64,000 nt of DNA from Hemerocallis citrina (GCA_017893485.1 CM030359.1:32182430-32246429), one strand, 5' to 3'; positions 44,225 to 58,300 are shown, numbered from the stretch's first letter. Notes: generated by a model from the letters alone, not told the origin. A program made the numbers and translations.

Positions 44225-47200
44225 ACACTCCCTCCTTAGAATAGTTCCGTCCCCAGAACTACACTTAAAGGGTGAGGAAACAGAAATACAACAAGAAGAT
44301 AAGAAGGAAAAAGAAAGAAGAATCAAACAAAGAGCTCAGGATGATCCTTCATCATCCTCTCCTCAGATTCCCAAGTAGCCTCTTCAACCAACTGGTTTCT
44401 CCAGACTACTTTGACCATCAGCATCGTCTTGTTCCTCAAGACTTTCTCCCGACGATCCACAACCTCAACCAGAAGCTTAATGTAACTCAGATCCAATTGC
44501 AAATTCTCTGGCACTTCGGGCAAATGATGACTTGGATCTGGAATGTACCCTCTCAGCATAGACACATGGAAGACATTGTGCACCTGAGACAACTCTTCCG
44601 GCAACTCCAACCGGTAAGCAGTTTTCCCAATCTGCTTCAATATCTTGTACGGGCCTATGAACCTCGGGGCTAACTTCCCACTCTTGCCAAAGCGAATCAC
44701 GCCTTTGCTAGGTGAAACATTCAGAAAGATAAAGTCACCAACCTCAAACTCAAGGTCCCTCCTCCGGTTGTCTGCATTGCTCTTCTGCCTACTCTGAGCA
44801 TCCACCAACCTCTTCCTGATTAGATCAATCTTTTCAGAGGTTTGCTGCACAATCTCAGGCCCAAACATCTGCCGTTCCACCACTTTAAACAAATAAACAG
44901 GTGTTCTGCATTTCCTGCCATACAGAGCTTCGTACGGCGCCATCCCGATACTAGTATGAAAACTGTTGTTGTAGGAAAACTCCACTAGAGCTAAGTGCCT
45001 TTCCCAATTGCCTCCAAAGTCTAGTACACAACACCGAAGCATATCCTCTAGAATACGGTTGACTCCCTCGGTCTGCCCATCGGTCTGTGGATGAAAAGCA
45101 GTGCTGAAATCCGATTTGGTACCCAGAGCTGTTTGAAGACTCTTCCAGAAATGTGAAGTGAACATCACATCTCGATCAGACACAATGGTTAACGGAACAC
45201 TATGAAGCCTGACGATCTCACCAACATACAGCTTAGCTAACTTGTCCATCGAAGAAGTGAGTTTCATCGCCAAGAAATGAGCGGACTTGGTTATCGGTCA
45301 ACTATGACCCAAATCGCATCATTGCCCTTTGAACTCTTGGGCAAGCCTGTGATGAAATCCATACTGATGTTATCCCACTTCTATTCCGGAATAGGTAACG
45401 GTTGCAATAGACCTCCAGGTTTCTGATTCTCGGCTTTGACCTGTTGACAGACCTCACACTTCACCACGAACTCGGCCACATCCCGCTTCAAACTTGACCA
45501 CCAAAAATGCTGTTTAATGTCCTTATACATCTTGGTACTTCCAGGATGTACAGACAAAAGAGTAGCATGTGCCTCTTGAAGAATACTTTCTTTCTAGTCC
45601 GACTGATTCGGAACACACAGCCTCTCGCCAAACCACAACACTTCATCCCTGATTTGAAACTCTGACAACTTGCCAGCACCAACCTGCTCCTTCAACTTCT
45701 GAATCTTTGCATCTTCCTCCTGACTTGCGATAATCCTTTCATTCAGCATTGGTTGAAGCCTCAGCAGATCTAAAGATGATCCCAAGCCTTGCAGAACAGC
45801 TTCAATACCACCTCGATCCAACTCCTCTGCCAGCTGCCTCTGAGTCGTAATCAAACTAGCCAGACTGCTCTTTCGGATAAGTGCATCAGTAACAACATTA
45901 GCCTTCCCCAGATGGTACTTAATCTCCGGACGAATGTCCTCAAGTACCTCCAGCCATTTCCGCTGCCTCAGATTCACATCCTTCTGCTGATAGATGTACT
46001 TCAAGCTTTTGTGGTCCGTGTACATGTTCAGCTTCTCACCATACACGTAATGTCTCCATTGCTTTAAAGCAAAGATAATCGCAGCTAACTCTAGATCATG
46101 AGTCGGATAATTCTTATCATGCGGTCTTAGTTGCCTAGACCCATAAGCGATCACTTTCCCTTCTTGCATTAAGACACAACCAAGCCCACGATGTGAAGCA
46201 TCGCTGTAGACATCATACTCAACGCCTGCTCTAGGCAAAGCTAAAATAGGAGCAGTAGTCAACCTCTCTTTCAACTCCTGAAAGCTGTTCTCGCATTGCT
46301 CAGTCCATTTGAAGTTCACATTCTTCTTGGTCAGACCAGTGAGTGGCACGGCTAACTGAGCATAACCCTGAATGAATCTCCTATAGCATCCCATCAATCT
46401 AAGAAAACTCCTGATTTCCTTCACTGTAGTAGGCCTTGCCCAATCTCTCACTGCCTCTATCTTCTAGGATCAGTTGCCACTCCCTCCTTAGAAAGGATGT
46501 GACCTAGGAATGCCACCTCAGATTTCCAAAAATTACACTTGGATAACTTAGCATTCAATTCATGCTCCTGAAGCTTCCTCAAAACTGCTCCCAGATGCTC
46601 CGTGTGCTCCTCCCCTGACTTGGAGTACACAAGAATGTCTTCGATAAACACCACGACGAAAGAATCAATAAATGGCCTCAGAATTCTGTTCATCATGTCT
46701 ATGAAGATTGCAGGTGCATTCGTCACTCCAAATGGCATAACTACGAATTCGTAATGCCCGTGTCTAGTTCTGAACGCAGTCTTATGCACATCTTCAGCTT
46801 TCACTCGAACTTGATGATATTCTGATCGAAGATCTATTTTGGAGAAAACCGCTACTCCTTGTAGACGATCGAACAAGTCATCAATTCTTGGAATTAGATA
46901 CTTATTCTGAATAGTGACCTTATTCAGCTCTCGGTAGTCGATGTACATCCTCATCGAACCATCTTTCTTCTTTACCAAAAGCACCGGCGCTCCCAAAGGT
47001 GATGCACTCAGTTGAATAAAGCATTTCTCCATTAGTTCCTCAATCTGCTGTTTAATCTCATCCTATTCCACGGGCACCATCCTATACGGTGCCTTGGAAA
47101 TAGGTGCACTCCCTGGCTAAATAGTGATGCTGAACTCTACATCACGATGCGGGGGTAACCCAGGCAAATCTTCCGAGAATACCGTCGGATAATCCCAAAC

Positions 47201-47459
47201 CACTGGAATTTGCTGCACCTCTGCAGGAATCCCCTTATTCTTGCTGATAGCAGAAACCAAGCCTGAACATCTCCTCTTCCCTTGGAAAGTGACTTCAGGT
47301 CCACCTGGAGCCTTCACTGTTACTTCTTTGGTCTTGCCCTCGATACTTGCACTGTACACCGACATCCAATCAATGCCAATGATAACATCGACTCCCAAGA
47401 CATTCAGCTCGATCAGATCAATCCCAAAAACTCTATCTATAATCACGATCTCGCAGTCC
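44225..47459 (-). pseudogene. Ty3/gypsy pol (Tekay-like chromovirus): protease, RT, RNase H, integrase
   Basis: Order on the minus strand: protease part (LGVDVIIGIDWMSVYSA, 47.4 kb); reverse transcriptase 47.03-46.46 kb ([44 protein letters not shown]); RNase H (VYSDASHRGLGCVLMQEG, YTDHKSLKYI); integrase with HHCC zinc ligands (HATLLSVHPGS...CEVCQQ), catalytic DFITGLP, SDRDVMF and QTEGVNR; and a chromodomain-like end (VVWRNQLVEEATWESEERMM). The RT box has FIED where FIDD is expected. Stops (I*PG, E*KW from TGG) and frameshifts (46455, about 45290) break it. It is truncated at 47459: gag and the 5' LTR are missing. Confidence 0.9.
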
Positions 47460-47684
47460 TACCTTTCTCCCTCTCCCACTAAAATTTAACTCCCTTATTA
47501 TGAAAATCTCCAACATTGTTTATGATCATCTCATTCTTCATCCACAATGTATTTTCAAGTTATCCAAGTTATGGTCTAATTTGAAGATATTTTTATAGCC
47601 ATATGTTTTATATGTATGCATAGATTATGCTTGTGAGTAGTTAATGACTTGAATATTTTGTCAAATTATGTTTAGGTATGGGTT

Positions 47685-50600
47685 ATGATATACGTATTTG
47701 GTAATAGTTTAGGGTGAAATAATTCGAGATCCAAAGATAGGATATTATTATAGCGATATTAAACCGGTCATTATTTGGGCTCCTCGTAACTTTATATACT
47801 CACAACTAGTAGATAAGATATTTGAAGTTACGAATTGGGATAAAGGTAAATGGAGTGTCAATATCAAAGCCCGTTATGCTGCCGGTAAAGGAGAAGGACA
47901 ATATTTCCTGGTGGTGCCCGTAGATAATGATAATGCACTAATGTCCATGATTGCTAGGACACTTAATCCAAATTATAGTTGGACTGTATTGGAGTTATAT
48001 AAATAGAAAATTAAGCTTTCAGATACTAGGCCAGTTGTTATTCCAAGTCCAAGCCCTGTTAGGAGTTTGAAACTATCTGCCGAGTCACATGCAAGAATAC
48101 CAAATACACAAGAAGACATTAGCACAACTCTAATAGAACCTATTACCATAGAATATGAGCCGGTACATCCTTTCACCTCGACACAAAATATTCTCCACAC
48201 CGACATGGTCATGCAAGACTTTGACAATGCCATTGTTAATGAGGAATTGGTAGAAGAGGAAGAAGATGAGGATCACGGGCTTGAAGTTGAGGAGAAGAAG
48301 GATGTCGGAGAAGGTCGGGTTAATGATGTTAACGTTAATGTACATGTTAACAATGTGGTGTCACCAAAGCAATCCATTAGTGCATCTGTACATGAGGTTC
48401 AATCGAGTGAATGGATGACCCGTGCGATTGTACATGAACATCCACGTCTTCTGCCAGCTCTTCGAACACGGATGAACTCTGCATCGGTCAAATATTTCCA
48501 ACTAAAGAGATTATACAACATCAAGTTAAGATGTACTCCGTGAAGAACCATCGAGAATTCGTGACAGTGAAATCTACCCCAAGTTTATACTATGTCAGAT
48601 GTAAATACGCACAGATCAAACATAGACCCAAGGAGAATGCAGAAAATATGGAGCTCATAAATGAAGTGGGTTGTCCATGGTGATTGCATACAATTGTTTC
48701 AAAAGGGAAATTTTTTTTCATGGTGAAGAACATTCAAGGTCCGCATACATGTGTGAATCCAACATTGAATCAAGATCATTGTAAAATTGATTCTAAGATA
48801 GTATCAACGATGATATTGAATGTTGTTGTCATGCCTCGCTTCCCAAAAATACGGAATACGAGCGCGTGACGAAGCCCAGCGAATGGTTTTCATCATTCAT
48901 AAGCTGTAGGATCGACTCAGCATTATAACTAGAAATATAACAGGATATACACAACCACGCATGCATGAATAATTTATTAATCAACAGAAACAATTGAAAC
49001 AAAATAATAATATCTCAAATAGTTTTCAAATCTGGATCAAAAGATAAAACCCGGGACTATAAGCCCGTTACAAGTTTTCAGTAGTAAAAGGAATAAATAA
49101 CTCAAAACAAAATATTTAAATCAAGTATTTTCTCCAAGCGAAGTCTAGAACGTCTGCTCCCCAATTCCAGCAGGCAATTCGACTCCAAAGTATGTATATA
49201 TAAATATAAAGAGAAAAAAAATAGAGAAAATATGACAAATGCCCTTAGTGCAAGTTAGGGCCGCAAGTAGTACAAGCAAAGGTATGAAAACAAATACAAG
49301 AAATATAAAACAAGATTTGGAATCAAGAATGTATAACATAATATAATAGGGATGCAACAAGTAGTGAGATTCAAGAAACTAGCTAACAAGAAAGACAACT
49401 CAAGTGACAAGATTGGGTAACAAGTACTAGTGGTAGAACAAGTGCTAGTGAACATGTAATAGTATCAAGCATCAAGTAACAAATATCACGTATAAATGTC
49501 AAGTAATAAGTAACGAGTCTCAAGTAACAAGTCTCAAGTAACGAGCATCAAGTAGGGTATCAAGTGTGTACAAGTGACTAGTTAATCTTAAGTCTAATGT
49601 TTAATTCTATCTAGGTAGTACTTCATGCATCCATACTTTTACTACATGGTTGCTACATACAATCAGTTACGTTTAAGCCTAGTAATGGAGTTTATAGGGC
49701 GATGTACTCAGGTGTCAAGTATCAAGCAAGCCATGCTTATGAATCGAGTAATCATATAACTAGTTTACGTGTCAAGTCATAACAAGACAAGTCATGAATC
49801 AAATATATATTAGTTCATGAATCAAATAATATACTAGTTCATGAATCGAATAATAATATACTAGTTCATGAATCAAATAATATACTAGTTCATGAATCGA
49901 ATAATAATATAACTAGTTCATGAAGCATGTATCAAGTGGGAAACACGGGCCCCCTTCCGAGTACACTTACCTATATTGTCCACTACTATGGTCTTTCCCT
50001 TAAATCCCGACTTATTATTTATTATTATCATCAAGAAAGTATGAAAGTGTGCGAAACAAGTCAATTAAACATAATCAAGAACATGGAACAAGTCTAGGCT
50101 AGGTAAGATACATGTTCGAGGGTCAAAACAAATCAAAGTATCAAGAACAACGAGAATTCCAAATCTGGACAGCATGATGTTGCTGCACCAAAACTGCGAT
50201 TCCCGTTGCTAAAAGATAGAAAATGTGGATCCGTCAGAAGGTCTAAAAACTAGACTCCTGCCCGGTTCCAACGCATATAATTAAGGTACATAAAAGTTGT
50301 GGTAACATGTGTCAAAACAGCAAACTATACAGCATTTGTGTTTAGCCAGAATTTGTAAAACTAAGTTTATACATATGAAACAGGGTTGGAACATCATTAA
50401 TTAATTCTAAAAAAATTTGGGAATGTTCTCTAGGGTGTCCAGTATCAGCATGCAAAATTTCAAGTCATTTACTTACTGGTAACATAGTTAAAACAATTGT
50501 AAACCAAAGTGGTGCAGCAGTTTTTATGAATCTGCGATTTCCAACACAGCAGCAGTAAAACTGCGATATCTCCTAAACTGTAACTCAGAATTCGAAAATT

Positions 50601-53600
50601 CTGGATGTTAATGATAACTAGATACTTAGGGCTACATTTCATATTCAGGACTCAAGTTCAGGTTTTGGTTTTATCGGGGTCAAAATAGCAATTCAAGACG
50701 GGACAGAAACCAAATAAGACACTTTTTGCATGAAATGTATCAAAATTATACTAGTGTGAACAATTGTATCAATGAAGGGTTGTGACTCTTAGATCATGTG
50801 ATAGATAAAGCGAAATATGAGATCATCAATGGTAAACAAAGAGGAGTCACATTTACAATCTACTTGCAGTATTTTTAAGGAAAAGTTTGTACTAGAAAAC
50901 GAAATGTACAAGGAGATACTTGCCTTGGGGTGTAGACGATGAATCCGAAAAAAGAATAACGGAAATGGATCCCGGGCGACGAGCACGATCGGCACGGATC
51001 TTGATGAGATGATCAAGATCAAGACGATCAACGGTTGAGATTCGATCTGATGAAGATGATCACGATAGGATTGGACGGCTGAGATCTGCTAGGCGATGTG
51101 ATGATCAGATCTGGTGATGAAGGCTCCGATCTTGATGAGTTCGTGTGGCATAGATCGAGAGATCAAGATCGGATAAGATGGATGGCTGAGAACCAATCAA
51201 ATGGTGATGATCAGATCGCATCTGATCTTGAGGAGATCCGATGGTTGAGATTCAAAGTCACTTCTCCCCTTCCCTCCTACTTCTTCAGCGACAGAGAGAG
51301 GGAGAGCTCTGACGGCGGCGACTATGGGCAGCGGAGGCAGCGAGGACGACAGTGGAGGCTCCGACGGTGGAAGGCGGTGGCCGCAGGTGGCTACGACAGG
51401 GCGGAGATGGCAGCTGTTGTCACTACTGTCGTGCACAACAGTGACGGGAGGAGACCGGGGTGGTTGCGCTACATCGTCAAGAGGAGCACAGGGGGGGGGG
51501 TCATCCTAGTGGCAGTCACGGTGGCGTGAGGCTGCAGGTGGTGCTCGGGAGGAGTAGCACAGGGGAGGCAAGCATCGACATGGTGCTCTGTTCTTGGAGA
51601 GGGAGCAGAGGAGCGATGAGTGCTGCAATGGTGGGAGTCTGGGTGGTGCACAAGAGCACAGCGCGGTGGCAGGAGCAGGAAGGTGCGGCAGCGACGGGGC
51701 AAGGTGGCTTCGACAATGGTGGTGGTCGGGAGGGCTCGACGAGATGAAGATGCGATGGGTTAATGGGTTTGGCAATGGTGAGCGATGGGTTCGATCGAAG
51801 AAAATGATGGGTTCAATCGAGGGGGTGTAGCGATGAAGACGAGGGTGAGGGGAAATAGGGTGAGGTGGTGATGAGGCTGAGGAGGATGACGGCAACGAGG
51901 GGGCACAGGGACGAAGCTGAAAGGTCGGGAGCGGTGAAGAGGCGAAGGAGACGATGGTGAACAGTAGGGAAGAAAAGGGGTCGGCGGCTATGGGGTTTCA
52001 ACAGTAGGCTAGGGTTAGGGTTACCTAGGTTAGGTTTTAGGGTATAGGGTATTTATAGTATAGGGTTTGGGTATTTGGGTTGAAAATCCAATAGGAAATT
52101 GGATTTGGGTTTTAGGTTATAAAAACCAATATAAAAAAATAGAATAACTAATAAAAATATAAGTTATAATAAAATGTAATGTGCATTATAACATAGAATT
52201 TATTTTGGAATGACTACAATTGTGATTAACAAATAGAAATGAGTTTTTAACAAGCAACCGAAAGTAATAATAGTAATAACAATACAATAATGATAATAAA
52301 AATAATAGTAAAATAGATATAATAATAATAATAATAATATATGTCAAAATGCAAATTCGGTTTTAACAGATTATTAAAATAACCCAAACAATATATAGTA
52401 TAAGAAGTAGATCAAATTGAAATGGAAATTAGGGTTAAAATATACCATTATTCGAAATAAATAAAATTTCGATTAGAAAATATTTTAATATAAAATTCAA
52501 AACGGATTTAACACAAGTTAAATTATAATTAATCGAAATACTGAAAATATCCAGAAAATATTTATTTACGGAAACAAGGGTTACAGTTGTGATGGCACAA
52601 CTAGGAGTTACACCAAAAGCCATAATTGAGATAGTCAAGCTTCAGTATAATTACAAAATTTCATACAGGAAAGCTTGGAAGGCGAAACATAAACCGATTG
52701 AGCGGTTGTATGGTTCCTTTCAAGAAGCTTACACTAGATTGTCTTCTCTTTTCACAGCAATTCAAGTTTCAAATTCAGGAACGCCCGTCCATTCGGCCAA
52801 GGTTGTGTCTGGTCCCGTCGAGGAAACATTCAAGGGGGTCGTTTGGGCATTTAGGCCATCGATCGAGGGATTTAAGGTATGCAGACAAGTTATAAGTGTT
52901 GATGGAAAATATTTGTATGGAAAATACAAAGTTGTTTGTTGATACCTGTTTCACCCGATACAAACGGCAGGTTATTTCCATTTGCATTTACAATAGTTGA
53001 TGGAGAGAGCATGGAAACCTGGACATGGTTCATGAGCGGTATTCGATGCTTTGTCACAGACCGTGCAGTTCTATGTGTCATTTCTGATCATCATGTAGGC
53101 ATTTTGTCGGCAATGGACAATGAGTATGGAACATGAAAGGAGCCACTTGCATGTCATCGTTACTGTATGCGTCATTTTGCTACTATTTTTTAAAAATAAA
53201 TTTGGTAGCAAGTTTTTGATGAAGTATAATGACTACAAATCTATCGGAAGTGTTTAATTCAGTTTTAAAAGGTATCCGTAGCTTGCCCATCACGACAATT
53301 GTGGAAATGATTTCTTTCATCTCAACTTGTACTTTACTGACCGTCGTGAAGCGGCACAGACCCTTATTACCAAAGGGATATAATGGACACCACGTGTTCA
53401 GAAAATTATCGATTTACGGCGTGAGAAAACAAATGTGCATGAGGTTATAATGTTTCATAACCATCCTGGTGTGTTGGAGTAAAACTGACATTAGAATGGA
53501 TAATGGACATCAAAAGGGTGGACATTGGCACACTGTTGACCTTGGTGGCCGTACGTGTACTTGTGGGCAATTCCAGCTCTACCACATTACATGTTCTTAT

Positions 53601-53936
53601 GTATTGGTGGCTTGTGCCTCCCGTGCAATTAATTCTCAACCTTACATTGATTCATTTTATTCTACAAGTTCATTAGCACTAACATGAGCACAATCTTTTT
53701 ATCCGATTCAAGACAAATCTTACTGGCCGGCACTGAGTGGACCCAAACTCATACCCGATGCAAGTCTACGTAGGACGAAAGGTCACCTTAGGAGAACTCA
53801 TATTCGCAGCAATGTGGATGTCCGAGAAGGTGGGAGTCCGGGTAAAATTTGTTCTAAATACGGCTTAAGTGGACACAATAGGCGCAACTGTAAGAATATT
53901 GCCAATGTAGGTCCATCCGAAATGACTGAAACTTGA
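47685..53936 (+). pseudogene. MuDR-type MULE transposase, split by a solo LTR
   Basis: The N-terminal part MIYVFGNSL...GGEIIRDPKIGYYYSDIK...FLVVPVDNDNALMSMI resembles the start of MuDR proteins. A transposon DNA-binding part follows (YSVKNHREFVTVKS, RCKYAQ, GPHTCVN). After the LTR come VTPKAIIEIVKLQYNYKISY, the DDE core (VISVDGKYLYGKYK, VISDHHVGILSAM, TTNLSEVFNSVLKG), a SWIM-type finger (CTCGQFQLYHITCSYVLVAC, where the last His is Tyr) and a zinc knuckle (CSKYGLSGHNRRNC, first motif altered). Many frameshifts and stops occur (48001, 48541, 52940, 53136 and others). No PMD partner is seen here; the left part of the element is lost at the 47.46-kb junction. Confidence 0.85.
48827..52585 (-). 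mobile_element. 3.8-kb solo LTR, same family as 22350-25185, perfect 5-bp duplication
   Basis: GTTGT flanks both sides (48822-48826 and 52586-52590). On the minus strand it starts TGTAACCCTTG and ends GAGGCATGACA. Removing it joins the transposase ...MILNVV to MAQLGVTPK. A minus-strand TATA box (TACTATAAATA) lies near 52051-52060. The conserved block CGGGCCCCCTTCCGAGTA at about 49946 and the CGGTTCCAACGCATA stretch tie it to the other solo LTR. The GC-rich part at 51.2-52.0 kb gives long open frames on both strands that look like LTR sequence rather than genes. Confidence 0.9.
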
Positions 53937-54164
53937 AGTTGTATCCGTTATTTATTTTTATGTTATTGTAATACTTGGGTGTATCAATTGTAATCCGTTG
54001 ATGGATCACTTTCAATATGTAGAAAAATCATTATTAATATTTTAAATATGTATGTGTTACTTATTATCATTTGCAAAAGTTGTGAATGTTGAACTTTTTT
54101 GGAATATATTATTATGTCAATCTGAGTCTGATAGAAAGCTTTGCAGCTGATGTTTGTGTTTTTT

Positions 54165-55140
54165 TGAAAAAAAAAACTTAAAATAACTGATGCCATTGTT
54201 GGGAATAACGACATTAGTTACCTGTAACGTTATTCCCAACAACGACATCAGTTCAAAACATGCACAAAATATTTAGTATCTTATAAAACCCGTTGTCGGT
54301 CTTTTAAAAAACGACAATAATTCATTTCATGTCGTTGTTTGGAACGACGACATAAAGATTCGATATTTTTTCTTCCAAACAACTTCTCTGCCAAACTCTG
54401 TCTGCACAGTTGTTGTTCCCAATAACGGCATGAAATAGAGAATGCCATTATTTACAAGAGCCCGGGGCTACAACTGACCGACTGGGCTGATACTAGAACT
54501 ATAGTTTGCTTGCTGGGCGATTTTTCCCCACTAACCAATTACGTTACGACTCAGGGCTTTTTCCAGGCGTTGTTAGCTAAAAAAGTTCCTGGCTATAGAG
54601 GAGCAAGATCAAATGATAGGGATCCGAAAGCCATACATAACATAGAAATCACACTTGGAAATGAAACTTTTTGAGCTAACTTCGCCTGGAAAAAGACCTA
54701 TGAAGCCATCCAAATCTCGTCCATTCCAGAAGAGTGGAATCAGGCTCATGCAAACTGTACTTTAGAAAATTGATCTATTTTTTGCAACTGTTGCCGCTCT
54801 TTCCGAGAACGACAATAGTTATCTCATGCCATTGTTGGGAACAATGACTGTGCGGGCAGAGAGTTTGGCAGAAAAGTTGTTTGGAAGAAAAAATTTCCAA
54901 CCTTCATACCGTTGTTGGGAATAACAACATGAAATATCTGTTACCGTTCTCGTGAAGAGCGCAATAGTTACAATAAATAGATCAATTTTTTAAAGTAAAA
55001 AATTGAAATGTTGCCACTCTTGTATAAAATAATGAATATTTTGTGCATGTTTTGAATTGATGCTATTGTTGGGAATAACGTTACAAGTATCTGATGCCGT
55101 TATTCCCAACAACTGCAACAGTTATTTTAAGTTTTTTTTT
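54165..55140. repeat. Large foldback with family-B palindromes, downstream of the MuDR gene
   Basis: Arms at about 54165-54450 and 54790-55140 pair imperfectly: AAAACTTAAAATAACTG(A/T)TG at the outside, CAAAACATGCACAAAATATT further in, and CTTCCAAACAACTT(C/T)TCTGCC. Family-B palindromes (TGCCGTTATTCCCAACAA type) recur in both arms. The loop carries an open frame. Confidence 0.75.
54459..54773 (+). pseudogene. Unidentified 105-codon frame in the foldback loop
   Basis: The frame reads SPGLQLTDWADTRTIVCLLG...FFQALLAKKVPGYRG...ITLGNETF, one TGA, then ANFAWKKTYEAIQ...IPEEWNQAHAN. Composition and the single stop suggest a real, once-coding fragment. It differs in base content from the AT-rich arms. 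I do not recognise the family. A captured host or retroelement piece is the likely source. Confidence 0.4.
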
Positions 55141-55334
55141 AAAAAAAACACGGACATCAGATCTTTGCCTCATGTATCAAACTTCAACAATTCAGAGTAT
55201 AAGGCTATACATTCGCATCGACAACAATTTTGCCAAACAATCAATATCAATAAGGTTACATGCATAATCAAATAGTAGATCATAAATAAATAACAAATAT
55301 CGCAACAAAACGACAACAAAGAACTTTCCTTACT

Positions 55335-58300
55335 AAAACGGCGCTGAGGGTCTGTTCGGAGGCTGCCAGGTAGAGGTAGAGAGGTTCACCAGGGATTGGT
55401 TTGCTGAGGAGAGGAGGATTGACGATGTAAGCCTTGAGTTGGTCGAACGACTCCTGTTGCTGTTGACCCCATTCGAAACCTTTAGCCCCCCTGAGGGCCT
55501 TGAAGAAGGGGAGGCATTTCTCCCCGGACTTCGAGAGAAAATGCCCTATGGCGGCTAGGCGGCCTGTTAGCCTCTGAACTTCCTTAACATTCTTGGGAGG
55601 GGCCATGTCTAATATGGCCTTGATTTTCTCAGGGTTAGCTTCAATTTCTCGTTGGCTGACCATGAAGCCGAGGAACTTTCCTGACGAGACTCCGAACACA
55701 CACTTGTTCGGATTGAGTCTCATGTTGTGCTTTCTCTGAACATCGAACGCCTCCTGTAGGTCGGTCACATGATCGGCACCTCGGATGCTTTTTACAAGCA
55801 TGTCGTCAACATATACCTCCATATTTTGGCCGATTTGAGCTTGGAAAACCTTGTTGATGAGGCGTTGATATGTGGCGCCTGCATTCTTCAAACCGAAGGG
55901 CATGACCCTGTAGCAGTAGAGGCCCTGGTCGGTGACAAATGAGGTCTTCGGGATATCTGGGGAAACATCCGGATCTGGTTGTAGCCTGAGAAGGCATCCA
56001 TGAAGCTGAGGAGTTCATGAACCGAAGTGGCGTCAATCAAGGTGTCAATACTTGGAAGAGGGAAGGGGTCCTTCGGGCAAGCCTTGTTGAGATCGGTAAA
56101 ATCGATACAAATCCTCCAAGTCCCATTGGACTTCTTCACCATTACTACATTCGACAACCATTCGGGATAGTTCACCTCTTGTATGAACCTGGCCTTCAAG
56201 AGCTTGTCCACCTCCTTTTTTATAGCTAGCTGGCGTTCGGGGGCGAACTTGCGCCTCTTCTGTTGGACCGGTTTGGACCCCGGAGCAATGCTGAGGTGGT
56301 GGACCAAGAGCTCTTCAGAAATTCTGGGCATGTCTGTAGCTGACCAAGCAAAGAGGTCTCGGTTTCTTCGGATGCACTGGACTATGTCTGAGCATAGGGC
56401 AGATGGAAGGGTCTTGCTAACAAAGAACTTTCGGCTTGGATCCTGCTCAGAGAAGTGCACTTCCTCCAACTCATCCACCGGCTCGGACGTTGGTCGGGCG
56501 ACATCTTATGGGATTTCCAGAGTTTCTAGGGAGAGGACTGGACCGAGGGTAGAGGTCATGTAGCACTTACGGGCCATTTCCTGATTGCCTTTTACTTCCC
56601 CTACTCCTACCCGAGTGGGAAACTTCATCTTGAGGTGATAGGCAGAGGGGACGGCTTCAAGGGCAGCAAGGCCGGGCCGACCCAAAATGACGTTGTAAGC
56701 TGCAGGGACATCCACGCCATAAAATTCATCGACTCCGTTCGGGTAGTAGGAGTTTTGCCAGCGGTTACATCGAGGGTGATCACCCCTTCAATAGTCACTG
56801 GCACTCCCGTGAACCCTTGGAGCGTGTAGCCGGCGGGCTTGAGTTTGTCTCGGGATAGTTTGAGGCCTTTGAAAGCGGTGAGGAAGAGGATGTTAACGGA
56901 GCTGCCATTGTCCACTAGGATCCTCTCCACTTTGAAGTTCGCCATGTGAAGGTTGATGACGAGTGCGTCACAATGGGAGGTGCGGACACCTTCAAGATCT
57001 TCGTCTGAGAATGTGACGGGCACTCCGAGGCCTTTAGGAGGAGGGGTGGCGCGAACTGAATTGACTTCCCTAATGAATGCCTTTCGAGAGGAGTTTGAGG
57101 AGCCCTTCATTGGGCCCCCATGAATGAGGTGCAGGACACGCTCCTCTTCGAAGTCGGGCGTTTCATCGCGTTCAGGACGCTTATTAGCCCCCCGAGGCGG
57201 GGGAGGAAGGTCGGCTCGGTCCTTTCTCACGAACCTGGTCAGCTATCCCCTCTGGATGAGGGCTTCTATCTCATTCTTCAAGGTCCGACAATCATTGGTG
57301 TCGTGGCCATGGTCCCGGTGGTAACGGCACCACTTCTCTTTATCCCTCTTCTTGGCGGGGGTGTCCATCCTCGGAGCAGGAGGTATGACCCCCTTTTTCT
57401 CAACCTCCATTAGAATGGTGGAGACATTGGTAGTGAGAGGAGTAAATTTCTCAAATCTGGGGGGAGGTCGGTGCTGGCCGCCATTATCCTTCTGGAGCTT
57501 CTTAGCCCCTTCCTCTTCTGTTCCCTTTCTCTTAGACCCGGAGGAAGACCCCTCCAAGTTGGGGCGGTGCTCAGCTTCTTCGGCCCGAATATACTTTTCG
57601 CTGCGGAGGAGTAGGTCAGAGAAGTTCTGTGGGGGTTTCTTGGCGAGGGAGGAGCGGAGGCTGGAGTTGAGGACATTGGACTGAAATGCCGCTGCAGCGA
57701 CCGACTGGTCTAGGGATGCTATGGACCTGGCTTCAGCTGTGAACTACATAGTCTCTCAGCTTCTCACCCTTCTTCTGGTGGAGGTAGAGTAGCGAGATGC
57801 TGGTCTTCTCAGTTCTGCGGCTACTCACGAAGTGGGTGACGAAGAGGGTCTCAAATTGCTCGAAGGAGAATATTGAGGAAGGGGCAAGGCGAGAGTACCA
57901 TTCTCGAGCTGGGCCCTTGAGAGTTGCGGGAAAGGTTTTGCAGAGCAGAGCATCGGAAGCTTGATGGATCAGCATGAGGGTCTTGAAGCTTTCAATGTGA
58001 TCGACGGGGTCAGTCTCCCTGGAATAGGTCTCGAATTGAGGAGGCTTAAAGCCAATTGGTACAGGTGCATCCATTATGGTTCGGGAAAAAGGAGGTCTAC
58101 TAGGACAAAGGGTCCTTCCTCTAAGCTCTTCTTCTCGGTCTAACTGACCCAAGTGCCTCTCCATTTCGTGGAGACGGCGGTAGATGGCATCATCCCTTCG
58201 ACGATAATCAGCCGAGTCTCTAGACTCGTCTTCGTACGAGGGAGAGCGGGGGCTACGACGACGGTAGCTCCTGGAACGGTGAGGACTTGGCATGTGCCGG

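Noticed and set aside
51098..52001. Several GC-rich frames on both strands at 51-52 kb
   Set aside because: They lie inside a solo LTR, overlap on both strands and have low-complexity translations; they reflect GC-rich LTR sequence.
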